Shown: one piece after another, positions 1 to 8,458 of the stretch
Position numbering within the stretch: the first letter of the stretch is position 1
Layout of the letters: every line of letters starts with the position of its first letter
Assembly: GCF_000016185.1 (NCBI RefSeq)
Contig: NC_011420.2
Coordinates: forward strand, 3,727,001 to 3,791,000
Length of the DNA: 64,000 bases
Direction: 5' to 3'
Origin: Rhodospirillum centenum SW
GTDB lineage: Bacteria; Pseudomonadota; Alphaproteobacteria; Azospirillales; Azospirillaceae
The notes under the pieces: generated by a model
Seen by the model: the letters and a program-made list of their open reading frames with translations, nothing else
The model's database searches: none
Told to the model about the DNA's origin: nothing
Made by a program: the position numbers and the translations under genes

Positions 1-2
1 CG

Positions 3-230
3 CCGCCCGCAGCCGCACCGGCCGACATTCTCTTCCTCGATCCGCCCTACGGCCAGGACCTCGCCCCGCGGGCGCTCGCGGCCCTGGCCGGGGCCGGCTG
101 GGTCCGGCCGGGAACGCTGGCCTGCGTCGAGGTCGGCGACCGCGACCCCTTCGCCCCGCCTGCCGGCTTCGAGCCCCTGGACGACCGCGCCTACAGCCAC
201 GCCCGGCTGCTGTTCCTGCGGGCGGGGTGA
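3..230 (+). CDS. rsmD: 16S rRNA (guanine966-N2)-methyltransferase RsmD, 3' end
   Basis: This is the C-terminal 75 residues of a gene that begins before the window. The frame reads DILFLDPPYGQDL, in which DPPY is the catalytic motif of N2-guanine/N6-adenine methyltransferases. The remainder (LACVEVGDRD, then a final ARLLFLRAG) matches the end of RsmD, which methylates G966 of 16S rRNA during 30S assembly. The stop is TGA at 228-230. The next gene starts about 90 bases downstream on the same strand. The SAM-binding part lies outside the window, so another DPPY methyltransferase cannot be wholly excluded. Confidence 0.8.
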   Translation, partial: PPAAAPADILFLDPPYGQDLAPRALAALAGAGWVRPGTLACVEVGDRDPFAPPAGFEPLDDRAYSHARLLFLRAG

Positions 231-322
231 GGGGACGCCGCGACGACGGCAGGACGATTCCGGGGTATGCTCCGGTCCGCGGGTCTGCGACGGTTGCAAA
301 CCCAAGCGCCTGGGTTCATGCT

Positions 323-763
323 ATGCCCAACATCGCCAAGGGACCCGGATTCCGAATCGACGTCCTGACGAATGGGGAGCATTGCCCGCCACACGTCCAT
401 GTCGACTGTCCCGGCGAGGGCTGGGTGGCGCGCTTCACCTTCTCCTTCGCTGACGACCGGATCGCTCTCTGGGACATCGTTCCGGTCAGGAAGCGGCCTA
501 CCGCGGCGGTGCTGGAGTCCGTCCGGACCATCATCGCGGCGAACCTGAAGCGGGCCAGGGATGCCTGGTGGGGAAACCTGCCCCGGCTCGGCACCTGCCT
601 GGAGAACCGCTGGGTGGATCTTGCCGGCGGGGACATTGTTGTTCTGGACCGGCGTCGGCCGGGGCCGCGCGTGAAACAGGTGGTCCGGGCGGTCTACGAT
701 CCGGGGACGGGAACCGTCCGCTGTACGTTCAGCGATGGCTCCGACCGTCTGGTCAGGCCATGA
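323..763 (+). CDS. DUF4160-like protein, possible toxin-like partner
   Basis: A 146-residue protein starting at MPNIAKGPGF. Longer starts (GTG 227) have no family-like sequence in front. It resembles DUF4160 proteins: an N-terminal MPxI..GxRI segment followed by HCPPHVHV, the His/Pro signature that gives this small alpha/beta family its HxH motif. A second half (GDIVVLDRRR to the C-terminus) extends beyond the usual single domain. It is followed 10 bp later by a DUF2442 gene on the same strand. DUF4160 and DUF2442 genes are commonly adjacent and are suspected to form a toxin-antitoxin-like pair. No biochemical function is known, and the role here is inference. Confidence 0.6.
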   Translation: MPNIAKGPGFRIDVLTNGEHCPPHVHVDCPGEGWVARFTFSFADDRIALWDIVPVRKRPTAAVLESVRTIIAANLKRARDAWWGNLPRLGTCLENRWVDLAGGDIVVLDRRRPGPRVKQVVRAVYDPGTGTVRCTFSDGSDRLVRP

Positions 764-773
764 GGAAGGGGAC

Positions 774-1199
774 ATGGACATCGACGGACCGATCACCGGA
801 CAGGACGTGGAGCGGGCGATCACCGCGGGGGAGACGCGCCGGTCCTCGTCCGCCTGGGCCGAGGATGCCGCGGTCGATGCGGCGGGGGGGCGATTGTTGC
901 TGACCCTGTCCTCGGGGGCGGTCCTGGGCATTCCGCTCGCTGCCATCGACGCCTTCCGCGACGTTCCGCCTGCGGATCTGGCGGGTCTCGAACTCGGGAC
1001 CGGTGGCATGGCCCTCTATCTGGACAGCCGCGACATCCAGCTCGACGTGCTGGCGCTGGTCCGGCCCTTCATCCCGGTGCCGCTGGCCGCTGCCGTCACC
1101 GCCAGCCGGGGCGGGCAGGCGACCACGGCCGCGAAGCAGCAGGCGGCTCGCCTCAACGGTGCCAAGGGCGGTCGGCCCCGCAAGGCCGCCAGGCCCTGA
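774..1199 (+). CDS. DUF2442 domain protein with AT-hook-like tail
   Basis: A 141-residue protein. ATG 774 is preferred because GAGGAAGGGG lies just upstream. Residues about 25-90 (DAAGGRLLLTLSSG, VLGIPLAAIDAFRDV, LELGTGGMALYLDSRDIQLDV) match DUF2442, where the domain senses or binds an unknown ligand. The C-terminal tail LNGAKGGRPRKAARP contains a GRP core flanked by basic residues, as in AT-hooks, and suggests DNA or RNA binding. It lies immediately after a DUF4160-like gene, an arrangement like an operonic toxin-antitoxin pair with the DUF2442 protein as the nucleic-acid-binding partner. Pairing is known from genomes; the function here is inferred. Confidence 0.65.
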   Translation: MDIDGPITGQDVERAITAGETRRSSSAWAEDAAVDAAGGRLLLTLSSGAVLGIPLAAIDAFRDVPPADLAGLELGTGGMALYLDSRDIQLDVLALVRPFIPVPLAAAVTASRGGQATTAAKQQAARLNGAKGGRPRKAARP

Positions 1200-1206
1200 C
1201 AGCCCC

Positions 1207-3060
1207 TCAGCGCCGGCCGAACAGGCGTTCGATGTCGGCGAGTTTCAGTTCCACGTAGGTCGGGCGTCCGTGGTTGCACTGGCCGGAGTGGGGGGTGGCC
1301 TCCATCTGGCGGAGCAGGGCGTTCATCTCGTCCGCGTTCATCGGCCGGCCGGCGCGGACGGAGCCGTGGCAGGCCATGCGGGAGCAGACGGCCTCCAGCC
1401 GTTCCTTCAGGGCCAGCGCGTCGCCCAGTTCGGCCAGCTCGTCCGCCAGATCGCGCACCAGCCCCCGCACGTCGGCGCGGGCGCCCAGCAGGGCCGGCAC
1501 CTCGCGCACGACGACGCAGCCGGTGCCGAACGGCTCCAGCACCAGACCCAGCTCGGCCAGTTCCGCCGCCCGCTCGCCCAGCCGCTCGGCGTCGGCCGGG
1601 TCCAGCTCCACCACCTCGGGGATCAGCAGGCCCTGGCGCTTCACGCCGCCGGCCAGCAGGTCGTGCTTCATCCGCTCATAGACCAGCCGCTCGTGCGCGG
1701 CATGCTGGTCCACGATGACGATGCCGTCCTCCGTCTGGGCCACGATGTAGGTGGTGTGGAGCTGCGCCCGCGCAGCCCCCAGGGGGAAGGCCCGCGCCGG
1801 TTCCGTCCCGGTCGTCGCCTCCACCGGGGCGGCGGGGTGCAGGCCGTCCGGCGGCGCGGACGCCGGGACCGGCGATCCCGGCAGCGGCGCGTTGAAGGCC
1901 ATCGCCATTTCCGCCAGCCCGCGCGGCACGGCGGCCGGAGCGAAGCCGCCGGCCGGGCGCTGCCAGGGCAGGGCGGACTGCACCGGCGGCGGCAGGGGGG
2001 CGTCGTGCGGGGCGAAGCTGGCCAGCGCCGCCGCGGCGACGCCCGTGCTGGCGCGGTGCCCGGCCTGGGCCAGCGCGTGCTTCAGCGCGCCCACGATCAG
2101 CCCCCGCACCAGCGCCTGGTCGCGGAAGCGCACCTCCGTCTTGGCCGGGTGGACGTTGACGTCCACCTCCTCCGGCGGCAGTTCCAGGAACAGCGCCAGC
2201 ATCGGATGACGATCGCGCGCCAGGAAGTCGGCATAGGCGCCGCGCACGGCCCCCACCAGCAGCCGGTCCTTCACCGGGCGGCCGTTGACGAACAGGTACT
2301 GCCCGGCTGCGGTGGGCCGGTTCAGGGTCGGCAGGCCGATATGCCCGACCAGCCGCACCGGGCCGCGGGCGGCGTCCACCGGCAGGGCGTTCTCCTGGAA
2401 CTCCCGGCCCAGCACGGCGCCCAGCCGGACCAGCCGTGCCTCCATCAGGTCGCCCGTGGCGGCGGGCAGGCGCAGCGGCGTGCGGCCCTCATCCGTCAGC
2501 AGGAAGGTGACGTGGGGATGGGCCATGGCCAGCCGCTCCACCGCGTCGCGCGCATGCTCGCTCTCGGTCCGGTTGCCCTTCAGAAACTTCAGCCGGGCCG
2601 GCGTGGCATAGAACAGGTCGCGCACCTCGATCCGGGTGCCGATGCCGCCGGCCGCCGGCATCACCGGACCTTTGGCCCCGCCCTCCACCAGGATGGCGTG
2701 GGCGCTGTCGGCCCCGCGCGGGCGGGAGGTGATGCTGAGCCGGCTGACGGCGCCGATGCTGGGCAGCGCCTCGCCGCGGAAGCCCAGGGTGCGGATGTGG
2801 GTCAGGTCGTCATCCGGCAGCTTGGAGGTGGCGTGCCGCTCCACCGCCAGCTCAAGCTCCTCCGGTGCCATGCCGCAGCCGTCGTCGGCGACGCCGATCA
2901 GGGCCTTGCCGCCGTCGCGCAGCACCACCTCGATGCGGGAAGCGCCGGCATCGAGCGCATTCTCCACCAGCTCCTTGACGGCGGCGGCGGGCCGCTCCAC
3001 CACCTCGCCGGCGGCGATGCGGTTGACCAGTCTCTCGGGCAGGCGGCGAAGCGTCGGCAT
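1207..3060 (-). CDS. mutL: DNA mismatch repair protein MutL
   Basis: 617 residues. The N-terminal GHKL ATPase shows [34 protein letters not shown] and [12 protein letters not shown], all MutL/MLH signatures. A Pro/Ala-rich linker follows (about residues 350-430), then a C-terminal dimerization domain. The C-terminal part contains [12 protein letters not shown], the DQHAX2EX4E metal-binding endonuclease motif, plus ACH and CNHGRPT motifs. The protein is therefore expected to nick DNA itself, as in bacteria without MutH. It is convergent with the DUF2442 gene (7 bp gap). The ATG at 3060 gives [11 protein letters not shown], a normal MutL start. Confidence 0.97.
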   Translation of the reverse strand: MPTLRRLPERLVNRIAAGEVVERPAAAVKELVENALDAGASRIEVVLRDGGKALIGVADDGCGMAPEELELAVERHATSKLPDDDLTHIRTLGFRGEALPSIGAVSRLSITSRPRGADSAHAILVEGGAKGPVMPAAGGIGTRIEVRDLFYATPARLKFLKGNRTESEHARDAVERLAMAHPHVTFLLTDEGRTPLRLPAATGDLMEARLVRLGAVLGREFQENALPVDAARGPVRLVGHIGLPTLNRPTAAGQYLFVNGRPVKDRLLVGAVRGAYADFLARDRHPMLALFLELPPEEVDVNVHPAKTEVRFRDQALVRGLIVGALKHALAQAGHRASTGVAAAALASFAPHDAPLPPPVQSALPWQRPAGGFAPAAVPRGLAEMAMAFNAPLPGSPVPASAPPDGLHPAAPVEATTGTEPARAFPLGAARAQLHTTYIVAQTEDGIVIVDQHAAHERLVYERMKHDLLAGGVKRQGLLIPEVVELDPADAERLGERAAELAELGLVLEPFGTGCVVVREVPALLGARADVRGLVRDLADELAELGDALALKERLEAVCSRMACHGSVRAGRPMNADEMNALLRQMEATPHSGQCNHGRPTYVELKLADIERLFGRR

Positions 3061-3158
3061 CCCCTACATTTAGCAGCCGGAGCCGGCGCTTTCCAGGGCA
3101 GCACGCAAGGGATTGTGTTCCCTGGGGGGCCGGCAGCCGCCCCCTGACCCGGGCGGGA

Positions 3159-3842
3159 CTACCGTGGCCGCTTGCGCGCCACCAGCACGAAGCCGTCCAC
3201 CGGCACGCCGCCGTCCAGCCGCAGCGTCTCCCGTGCCAGATCGCTGACCGCCAGCCCGGCGGCCTCCGCCGCGCTGCGCAGATGCGCTTCGGAATGGGCG
3301 TAGCGGCCGCTGGGCCGAAGCTCCACGCCGCCCGTCGCGGCCAGCGCCTCGGTGGCGGCGGCGAACACGCCGCCCGTCTCCAGCGCCCCGGCCACCGCCG
3401 CGAACAGGGGACCCACGTCGCCCAGGGCGGGCAGCAGGTCGCCCGCCACCACCAGATCGTAGGCGGCGGGGGTGTCGGCCAGATGCTCCGCCGGGGCACG
3501 CGCCTCCAGCCTGTCATAGAGGCCGCGGTCGCCGGCGCCGGCAACCCGGGCGGGGGACGTGTCCACCCCCACCAGCGTCGCGGCATAGGGCTTCAGCCAG
3601 GAGCCCAGCAGCCCGTCGCCGCAGCCCGCGTCCAGCACGGACAGGGCGCCCGCGGCCGGCGGCAGGGCGGCGGCCACCGCCTCCTTCAGCAGCTCCGGCA
3701 CGCGGCTCTCCGCCGCTTCCGGCGGCGCCTCGACGGTGGGGACGGCGGTCGGGGCGGCGGTCGTCGGGGGGGCGGATACCGTGCCGACCGGGGGTTCGCC
3801 GCCGGTCTGCGCCGACAGCCCGTCCGTCAGGGCGGCGACCAT
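3159..3842 (-). CDS. SAM-dependent methyltransferase half of a frameshifted TPR-methyltransferase
   Basis: The frame contains a class I methyltransferase domain: motif I VLDAGCGDGLLG, then LVGVDTSPA, YDLVVAGDLLPAL and a C-terminal GFVLVARKRPR. The nominal first ATG (MVAALTDG) is internal. The same frame reads back without a stop through RALARSDAATARTLAETW to about 3945, where it meets the upstream TPR frame. The sequence therefore looks like the C-terminal half of one protein of about 510 residues encoded from 4692 to 3159. TPR-methyltransferase fusions of this kind are common in Rhodospirillales; the substrate is unknown. If the frameshift is real, this half is probably not translated independently. 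Confidence 0.7.
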   Translation of the reverse strand: MVAALTDGLSAQTGGEPPVGTVSAPPTTAAPTAVPTVEAPPEAAESRVPELLKEAVAAALPPAAGALSVLDAGCGDGLLGSWLKPYAATLVGVDTSPARVAGAGDRGLYDRLEARAPAEHLADTPAAYDLVVAGDLLPALGDVGPLFAAVAGALETGGVFAAATEALAATGGVELRPSGRYAHSEAHLRSAAEAAGLAVSDLARETLRLDGGVPVDGFVLVARKRPR

Positions 3843-4692
3843 GCGGGCCGCGGCGGCATTCTGCGGGAACGCGGTCCGCCACGTTTCCGCCAGGGTGCGG
3901 GCCGTCGCGGCATCGCTGCGGGCCAGCGCCCGGAGCGCGAGGGCCGAGCTGGTCGTGGATCGCCTCCACCCCCGGCACCAGCCGCAGCGCCTCCAGATAC
4001 TGCCCGGCCGCCCCCGCGAAGTCTCCCGCCTCTTCCAGCAGGCGGCCGATGGCGTAGACCGCTTCCGGAAAGCGGGGCTGGCGCTCCAGACAGGCGCGGA
4101 AGGCCGCCAGGGCCGCCTCGCGCCGGCCGCTCCGGGCGTAGAGCGTCGCCAGATTGAAGCGCGGCTCCACCAGATCCGGCCGGGCGGCCAGGGCGCGCTC
4201 CCATGCCTCCTCCGCGCCGGGCAGGTCGCCGGTGCGCTGGCGCACCAGACCCAGCCCGACCCAGGCGTCGGCGAAGCCGGGGTCCAGGGTCGCCGCCCGC
4301 TCCAGCGACTCCGCGGCCTCCGGCAGATCGCCGCGGTTCAGCAGCGCCATGCCCAGATTATGGTGCGGCGCCGGCTGGTCCGGCCGCAGGGCGCGCGCCT
4401 TCTTCAGGGCATGCACGGCATCGTCCAGCCGGCCCAGCCCCTGGAGGGCGGCGCCCAGATTGGACCAGGCGATGCGCACCTCCGGATGGTCGGCATAGGC
4501 CTTGGTGATGCGGCGGTAGAGATCCGCCGCCTCCCGCACCCGGCCCTGCTTGTGCAGCCCGGTCGCCACCTTCATGTCGGCGGCGAAGCGCTGGGCGATG
4601 TCGGGGGCCTTCTGGATGGCCGCGATGCGGCGGCGGCGCTCCTGGCGGTTCGGGCCAGCGGGACGGGCGGGGGACGGGGGCTGGCGGGTCAT
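3514..4692 (-). CDS. TPR-repeat half of a frameshifted TPR-methyltransferase
   Basis: Starting at ATG 4692, the first roughly 250 residues contain about six tetratricopeptide repeats (HKQGRVREAADLYRR, NLGAALQGLGRLDDAV, NLGMALLNRGDLPEAA, GLVRQRTGDLPGAEEAW, LYARSGRREAALAAF, GRLLEEAGDFAGAA). Sense coding ends at EAIHDQL near 3945. Beyond that the frame reads low-complexity Arg/Gly/Pro sequence to a stop at 3514, typical of out-of-frame GC-rich DNA. Removing one base in the run at about 3943-3947 restores ALALRALARSDAA and joins the methyltransferase domain. Either the gene has decayed or the base is an error. TPRs would mediate protein binding by the fusion. Confidence 0.7.
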   Translation of the reverse strand: MTRQPPSPARPAGPNRQERRRRIAAIQKAPDIAQRFAADMKVATGLHKQGRVREAADLYRRITKAYADHPEVRIAWSNLGAALQGLGRLDDAVHALKKARALRPDQPAPHHNLGMALLNRGDLPEAAESLERAATLDPGFADAWVGLGLVRQRTGDLPGAEEAWERALAARPDLVEPRFNLATLYARSGRREAALAAFRACLERQPRFPEAVYAIGRLLEEAGDFAGAAGQYLEALRLVPGVEAIHDQLGPRAPGAGPQRCRDGPHPGGNVADRVPAECRRGPHGRRPDGRAVGADRRRTPGRHGIRPPDDRRPDRRPHRRGAAGSGGEPRAGAAEGGGGRRPAAGRGRPVRAGRGLRRRAAGLLAEALCRDAGGGGHVPRPGCRRRRPRPL

Positions 4693-4817
4693 CGGTCGGC
4701 TGTCGCTGCGGGAGAAGGGTGCGCCTTCTTAGCAGCCGCCCGCCGTGGCGGGTAGGCCCTCGCGCACGCCCGACGGGTGCAGCCGGGAAAGGGAAGGGGG
4801 GCGGACCGGAAGGGAGC

Positions 4818-4859
4818 GGAAAAGGAACGGGGCCGGCCGGGATGGTCCCGACCGGCCCC
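4818..4859 (-). terminator. Rho-independent-like terminator of the small structured RNA
   Basis: On the minus strand 4859-4846 pairs with 4842-4829 in a 14-bp stem (one G-U pair) with a 3-nt loop. It is followed by GTTCCTTTTCC, a pyrimidine/U-rich tail. It lies about 65 bases past the small-ORF stop and about 130 bases before the TPR gene start, so it separates the small unit from that gene. Confidence 0.6.
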
Positions 4860-4924
4860 GCCTTCTACGGTAGCCGTAGACGTAGCCGCTTGCGGAGGTG
4901 ATCCGCCAGCGGACCCCGCCGTCG

Positions 4925-4987
4925 TCAGTGCGCGCGCACCGCCGGGACGGAGAGATCCGTGCGGGTCCGCGAAGGGGTACGAGACAT
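4925..4987 (-). CDS. Small ORF (20 aa) with perfect Shine-Dalgarno
   Basis: Reads MSRTPSRTRTDLSVPAVRAH then TGA. ATG 4987 follows AGGAGGTGATCCG, the full complement of the 16S rRNA 3' tail, which is unusually strong and suggests the ORF is translated or the site is used for ribosome capture. The peptide is basic, with no hydrophobic stretch and no run of a single amino acid that would make it an obvious attenuator leader. The whole ORF sits inside the outer helix of the structured RNA, so folding would block initiation. An overlapping GTG-initiated frame (from 4995) is longer but has no comparable ribosome-binding site. Function unknown. Confidence 0.45.
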   Translation of the reverse strand: MSRTPSRTRTDLSVPAVRAH

Positions 4988-5024
4988 CGGATCACCTCCT
5001 TTCTGCTGGTTTCGCCAGGACCCC

Positions 5025-5053
5025 AGAGTTGGGCGATCCGGCGCTCGGGTCAA
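5025..5053 (-). promoter_or_regulatory. Candidate sigma-70 promoter for the small structured RNA
   Basis: Minus strand TTGACC (5053-5048), a 17-base spacer, then AACTCT (5030-5025). The -35 box matches 5 of 6 consensus bases. The -10 keeps the conserved second A and last T but is otherwise poor. It lies between the purD stop and the small ORF, placing a start near 5018. Confidence 0.35.
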
Positions 5054-5102
5054 GGGAGATTCATCCGGGCGCGGAATTGTCTCCGGCGCGCCGCCGCCGG
5101 GC

Positions 5103-6395
5103 CTAGGTTCGTTCCAGCGCCCGCCAGCCGATGTCGCGGCGGCAGAAGCCCTCGGGCCAGTCGATCAGGTCCACGGCGGCGTAGGCCTGTCGCTGGGCAT
5201 CGATAATGGTGCGGGCGCTGGCGGTCACGCCCAGCACGCGGCCGCCGGTCGCCAGCACGCGGCCGTCCGCGGCCCGTGCCGTGCCGGCGTGGAAGACCAC
5301 CGCGTCCTCGATCTCCGCCGCCCGGTCCAGGCCGCGGATCTCCGTGCCCTTCACATAGTCGCCGGGATAGCCCTCGGCCGCCATGACGACGCACAGCGCC
5401 ACCTCTTCCCGCCAGCGCAGGGAGACGTGGTCGAGCTGACCGTCCGCCGCGGCGACCAGGGCCGGCAGCAGGTCCGACGCCAAGCGCCGGCAGATCACCT
5501 GGCATTCCGGGTCGCCGAAGCGGGCGTTGAACTCCAGCAGCTTCGGCACGGGCTGCCCGTCGGGGCCGGGCACCACCATGATCCCGGCGAACAGCACGCC
5601 GGTGAAGGGCCGGCCCTCCGCCGCCATGCCGCGCACGGCGGGCTCCACGATCTCGGCCATGATGCGGCGCTCCAGCTCGGGCGTCAGCACCGGGGCGGGG
5701 GAATAGGCGCCCATGCCGCCGGTGTTCGGCCCGCGGTCGCCGTCGAAGGCGCGCTTGTGGTCCTGCGCGCCTGCCAGCGGCAGGGCGGTGGTGCCGTCGC
5801 AGAGCGCGAAGAAGCTCGCCTCCTCGCCGTCCAGGAACTCCTCGATCACCAGCTCGGCGCCGGCAGTGCCGAAGCGGCCGCCGACCAGCACGTCGTCCAC
5901 CGCGGCCTCGGCCTCCGCCACCGTCTGGCAGATCACCACCCCCTTGCCGGCGGCCAGCCCGTCGGCCTTCACGACGATGGGGGCGCCGGTGCGGCGCACG
6001 AACGCCTTGGCGGCGGCGGCATCGCGGAAGCGGCCGTAGGCGGCCGTCGGGATGCCGTGCCGGGCGCAGAGATCCTTCATGAAGCCCTTGGAGCCCTCGA
6101 TCTCGGCGGCCGCCTGCGACGGGCCGAACGCCTTGATCCCGACCTCCGTCAGCCGGTCCACCAGACCCGCGACCAGCGGCTGCTCCGGCCCGACGACGAC
6201 GAAGTCAACGCCGTTCGCCCGGGCGAAGGCGACCAGCCCGGCCACGTCGTCGGCGGCGACGGGCACGCACTCTGCTGCCTGCGCGATGCCGGCATTGCCG
6301 GGCGCACACCAGAGCCTGTCGCACAGGGGAGAGGCCGCGATGGCCCAGCACAGCGCATGCTCGCGCCCGCCGCTGCCCACCACCAGAACCTTCAT
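5103..6395 (-). CDS. purD: Phosphoribosylamine-glycine ligase PurD
   Basis: 430 residues, the usual length for the GAR synthetase that ligates glycine to phosphoribosylamine in purine synthesis. It starts [19 protein letters not shown] and has [18 protein letters not shown], the ATP-grasp region [40 protein letters not shown] and [12 protein letters not shown], all PurD signatures. The enzyme is cytosolic. The next gene upstream on this strand (the threonine-aldolase-like gene) ends 55 bases before the start. Glycine is also handled by the riboswitch-controlled gcv operon at 54-59 kb, but nothing here shows shared regulation. Confidence 0.97.
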   Translation of the reverse strand: MKVLVVGSGGREHALCWAIAASPLCDRLWCAPGNAGIAQAAECVPVAADDVAGLVAFARANGVDFVVVGPEQPLVAGLVDRLTEVGIKAFGPSQAAAEIEGSKGFMKDLCARHGIPTAAYGRFRDAAAAKAFVRRTGAPIVVKADGLAAGKGVVICQTVAEAEAAVDDVLVGGRFGTAGAELVIEEFLDGEEASFFALCDGTTALPLAGAQDHKRAFDGDRGPNTGGMGAYSPAPVLTPELERRIMAEIVEPAVRGMAAEGRPFTGVLFAGIMVVPGPDGQPVPKLLEFNARFGDPECQVICRRLASDLLPALVAAADGQLDHVSLRWREEVALCVVMAAEGYPGDYVKGTEIRGLDRAAEIEDAVVFHAGTARAADGRVLATGGRVLGVTASARTIIDAQRQAYAAVDLIDWPEGFCRRDIGWRALERT

Positions 6396-6450
6396 CGCCG
6401 CCTCCCGCCTGAGAAAATCCGTCCGCTCCCCGGCCGGCCTGCCGCCGGGA

Positions 6451-7542
6451 TCAGCGCGGCACCCGCTCTAGCATCCGGGCGCAGAGCTCCGCAACCTCCG
6501 CCGGGGTCCAGCCCAGGGTGGCCTCGCCCACCGCCAGTTCGGTGAAGCTCCAGCCCGGCACGGTGGTGCCGCCGACGCGCCCCCCGACCCAGACGCCCTC
6601 GTCACGGGCAAGGTCCGTCAGCGCCTGTTCCAGCCCGGCCGGCGGCGCGTCCCACAGGATCTGGAAGCTGTTGCACTGGGGGATGCCGGGACTGACCCGC
6701 AGACCCGGCACGCCCTGCAGCGCCTCGGCGATGGCGCGGGCGTGCCGGTGGTAGAGCCCCATGCGCGGCAGATGCCGGTCCAGCCCGTCCAGCGCGCTCA
6801 GCACCAGGGGCCAGGCGGTGAACAGGTTGCCGCCGAAGCGCGCGCGCCAGACCCTGGTCGCGGCGATCACGTCCTCCGGCCCGGCCAGCACGCAGCCGCC
6901 CAGCCCGCCCAGCCCCTTGTAGAAGGAGACATAGACCGTGTCCGCCAGGGCGGCGATGGCGGCCAGCGGCCGGTCCAGCCAGGGCTGGACCTCCCACAGA
7001 CGGGCGCCGTCCAGGTGCAGCGGCACGCCGCGGTCGCGGCACCAGCCGGCGATCGCCTCCAGGTCCTCCCAGCCGGTGGCCTGGAAGGCGGCACGGCGCA
7101 GCGGCAGTTCCAGGCTGACCGCGGCCAGCGGGTCCGTCACCGCCGCCAGTTCCCCCGGTGTGAAGGGGCGATGGTCCGGCCCGACACGGCAGAGCCGCAG
7201 CGGTGTCAGCCGCTCGATGGCGTCGGACTCGTCGCAGGCGATGTGCGCCTTCGGGTGCAGCGCCACCGTCAGTTGCCCGGTCCGGGCGCCATGGACCAGC
7301 AGGGCGCCCTGCTGCGCCACCACGCCCTTGTGGAAGAACAGGGCTGCCGGCTTGCCCAGCAGTTCGGCGCAGCGCCGCTCCAGCAGGGCGATCGCCGGCC
7401 CCTCGTTGTACTCGTCCGGGCGCAGGTCCAGGTGGGGCGACGCCGCCAGCGCCTCCAGCCAGCGCCGCGCCGTCAAGGGGCCGTGGCCGGGCAGGAAACG
7501 GGTGCAGCGGGCGCGCAGGTCGGCGGGGCTTTCGGCGGTCAT
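6451..7542 (-). CDS. Threonine aldolase / beta-eliminating lyase family PLP enzyme
   Basis: About 363 residues from ATG 7542 (MTAESPADL); a GTG at 7551 is also possible. It belongs to the fold-type I PLP beta-eliminating lyase family that includes low-specificity L-threonine aldolase. Visible features are [34 protein letters not shown] (the cofactor-binding Asp) and [12 protein letters not shown] (the Schiff-base Lys). Expected chemistry is retro-aldol cleavage of threonine or 3-hydroxy amino acids to glycine plus an aldehyde. The weak similarity between family subgroups means an aryl- or hydroxy-amino-acid lyase is possible. It lies 55 bp upstream of purD on the same strand. Confidence 0.8.
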   Translation of the reverse strand: MTAESPADLRARCTRFLPGHGPLTARRWLEALAASPHLDLRPDEYNEGPAIALLERRCAELLGKPAALFFHKGVVAQQGALLVHGARTGQLTVALHPKAHIACDESDAIERLTPLRLCRVGPDHRPFTPGELAAVTDPLAAVSLELPLRRAAFQATGWEDLEAIAGWCRDRGVPLHLDGARLWEVQPWLDRPLAAIAALADTVYVSFYKGLGGLGGCVLAGPEDVIAATRVWRARFGGNLFTAWPLVLSALDGLDRHLPRMGLYHRHARAIAEALQGVPGLRVSPGIPQCNSFQILWDAPPAGLEQALTDLARDEGVWVGGRVGGTTVPGWSFTELAVGEATLGWTPAEVAELCARMLERVPR

Positions 7543-7702
7543 GGCGGGCACCGGAGTCGGAGGGCACGGCCCTTGCTGGCACGGAACGTCCGGCGGCGCC
7601 AGTCATCCGTGCCAGGAGCCCGTCAGCCGGACCTGTCGGGCCGGGCTTCCCGTGGCGGGCGCTTCCGGCCTAGGATCGCGCCCCTTTCAATCGAGGATGA
7701 TG

Positions 7703-8050
7703 ATGGACACGACCTGCCCCAACTGCGGCTCCGGCCACGCCTACAGCGACGGCACCCTCTGGAACTGCCCGGACTGCGGCCATGAATGGAATCCGCAGAC
7801 GGAGACGGCCGGGGCGGCGGAGGAGACGGCGCCGGCCGTGCGCGACGCCAACGGCAACGCCCTGGCCGACGGGGACAGCGTCACCGTCATCAAGGATCTG
7901 AAGGTCAAGGGCTCCTCCCTTGTCGTCAAGGGCGGCACCAAGGTGAAGAACATCCGCCTGACCGACGGGGCCGACGGCCACAACATCGCCTGCAGGATCG
8001 ACGGCATCGGCGCCATGAATCTGAAGTCGGAATTCGTGAAGAAGGCCTGA
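7703..8050 (+). CDS. phnA: PhnA/YjdM family zinc-ribbon protein
   Basis: 115 residues. Three consecutive ATGs (7697, 7700, 7703) are available. GAGG at 7693-7696 has the best spacing to the third (MDTTCPNCG). The N-terminal zinc ribbon [10 protein letters not shown]...[10 protein letters not shown] is followed by the PhnA C-terminal domain ([48 protein letters not shown]). The family is named for alkylphosphonate loci but its actual role is unsettled; it is a cytosolic protein. It is transcribed alone, divergent from the threonine-aldolase-like gene. Confidence 0.92.
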   Translation: MDTTCPNCGSGHAYSDGTLWNCPDCGHEWNPQTETAGAAEETAPAVRDANGNALADGDSVTVIKDLKVKGSSLVVKGGTKVKNIRLTDGADGHNIACRIDGIGAMNLKSEFVKKA

Positions 8051-8314
8051 GGCCGGCCCGGCGGGGTCCTCCCGCCGGTTTCCCTTCCGCATCGCTTCCG
8101 CAACCAGCGCCTCCCCGGCGCCCGGAACAGACCGGCCGCGGTTCCCCCGCGCCGCCGGAGCGGCTGCGTGCGGAGCGCGCATCATGGGGAAAGGGGGAGG
8201 GAGAAGAGCGGGCGGCCTGCGCGGAAGTGGGGTCCGTGGTGCAGGCCGCCCGCCTTTCCGGTCCGCGCAGCCCCCGGTGAGGGGCGGGATTGGGGACGGA
8301 GCGGCCGGTCAACC

Positions 8315-8355
8315 CGGGTTCCTGCGGCGGAGGGGCGGCACCACCGCGGAACCCG
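8315..8355 (+). other. Inverted repeat after phnA (hairpin)
   Basis: CGGGTTCC-T-GCGG (8315-8327) can pair with CCGC-GGAACCCG (8344-8355), leaving one bulged T and a 16-base purine-rich loop. It sits in the otherwise gene-free 8051-8567 stretch, about 265 bases after phnA and just ahead of a promoter-like site. No U-run follows on either strand, so an operator is as likely as a terminator. Confidence 0.35.
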
Positions 8356-8367
8356 TGTACAGTAATC

Positions 8368-8396
8368 TTGAAACTGCCGTTCAATGTCAATAGGGT
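8368..8396 (+). promoter_or_regulatory. Candidate sigma-70 promoter in the phnA-XRE gap
   Basis: TTGAAA (8368-8373), a 17-base spacer and TAGGGT (8391-8396). A transcript from it would start near 8403 and meet the terminator hairpin at 8459-8490, giving a product of roughly 85 nucleotides with no convincing ORF. Confidence 0.4.
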
Positions 8397-8458
8397 TTTC
8401 TCCGCGTCGGGGTGGAGGGGCCTGTCCGGGTCTCCGCCCGCGCCGGTGGCCGGGACGG

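Larger units (their letters stand above)
4818..5018 (-). ncRNA. Structured leader-like RNA with a small ORF, anti-SD copy and terminator
   Basis: A self-contained minus-strand unit between purD and the TPR gene. In transcript order it has AGAAAGGAGGTGATCCG directly before ATG 4987, a 20-codon ORF, then CGGATCACCTCCG (4893-4905). That copy is complementary to the Shine-Dalgarno at 4988-4999 over 12 bp. Inside this outer helix are an 8-bp helix (4909-4916 with 4963-4970) and two small hairpins (4928-4939 and 4947-4960). On the 3' side are CTACGG-CTA-CCGTAG (4865-4879) and a 14-bp terminator stem. The nested complementarity suggests a folded regulatory RNA that hides its own ribosome-binding site. 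No family was recognised. The transcript ends are inferred from the promoter and terminator candidates. Confidence 0.5.

Noticed and set aside
4987-5003. Plus-strand GGATCACCTCCTTTCT, identical to the 3' end of 16S rRNA
   Set aside because: No other 16S sequence lies upstream. On the minus strand it is a perfectly spaced Shine-Dalgarno before an ATG, which explains it better.
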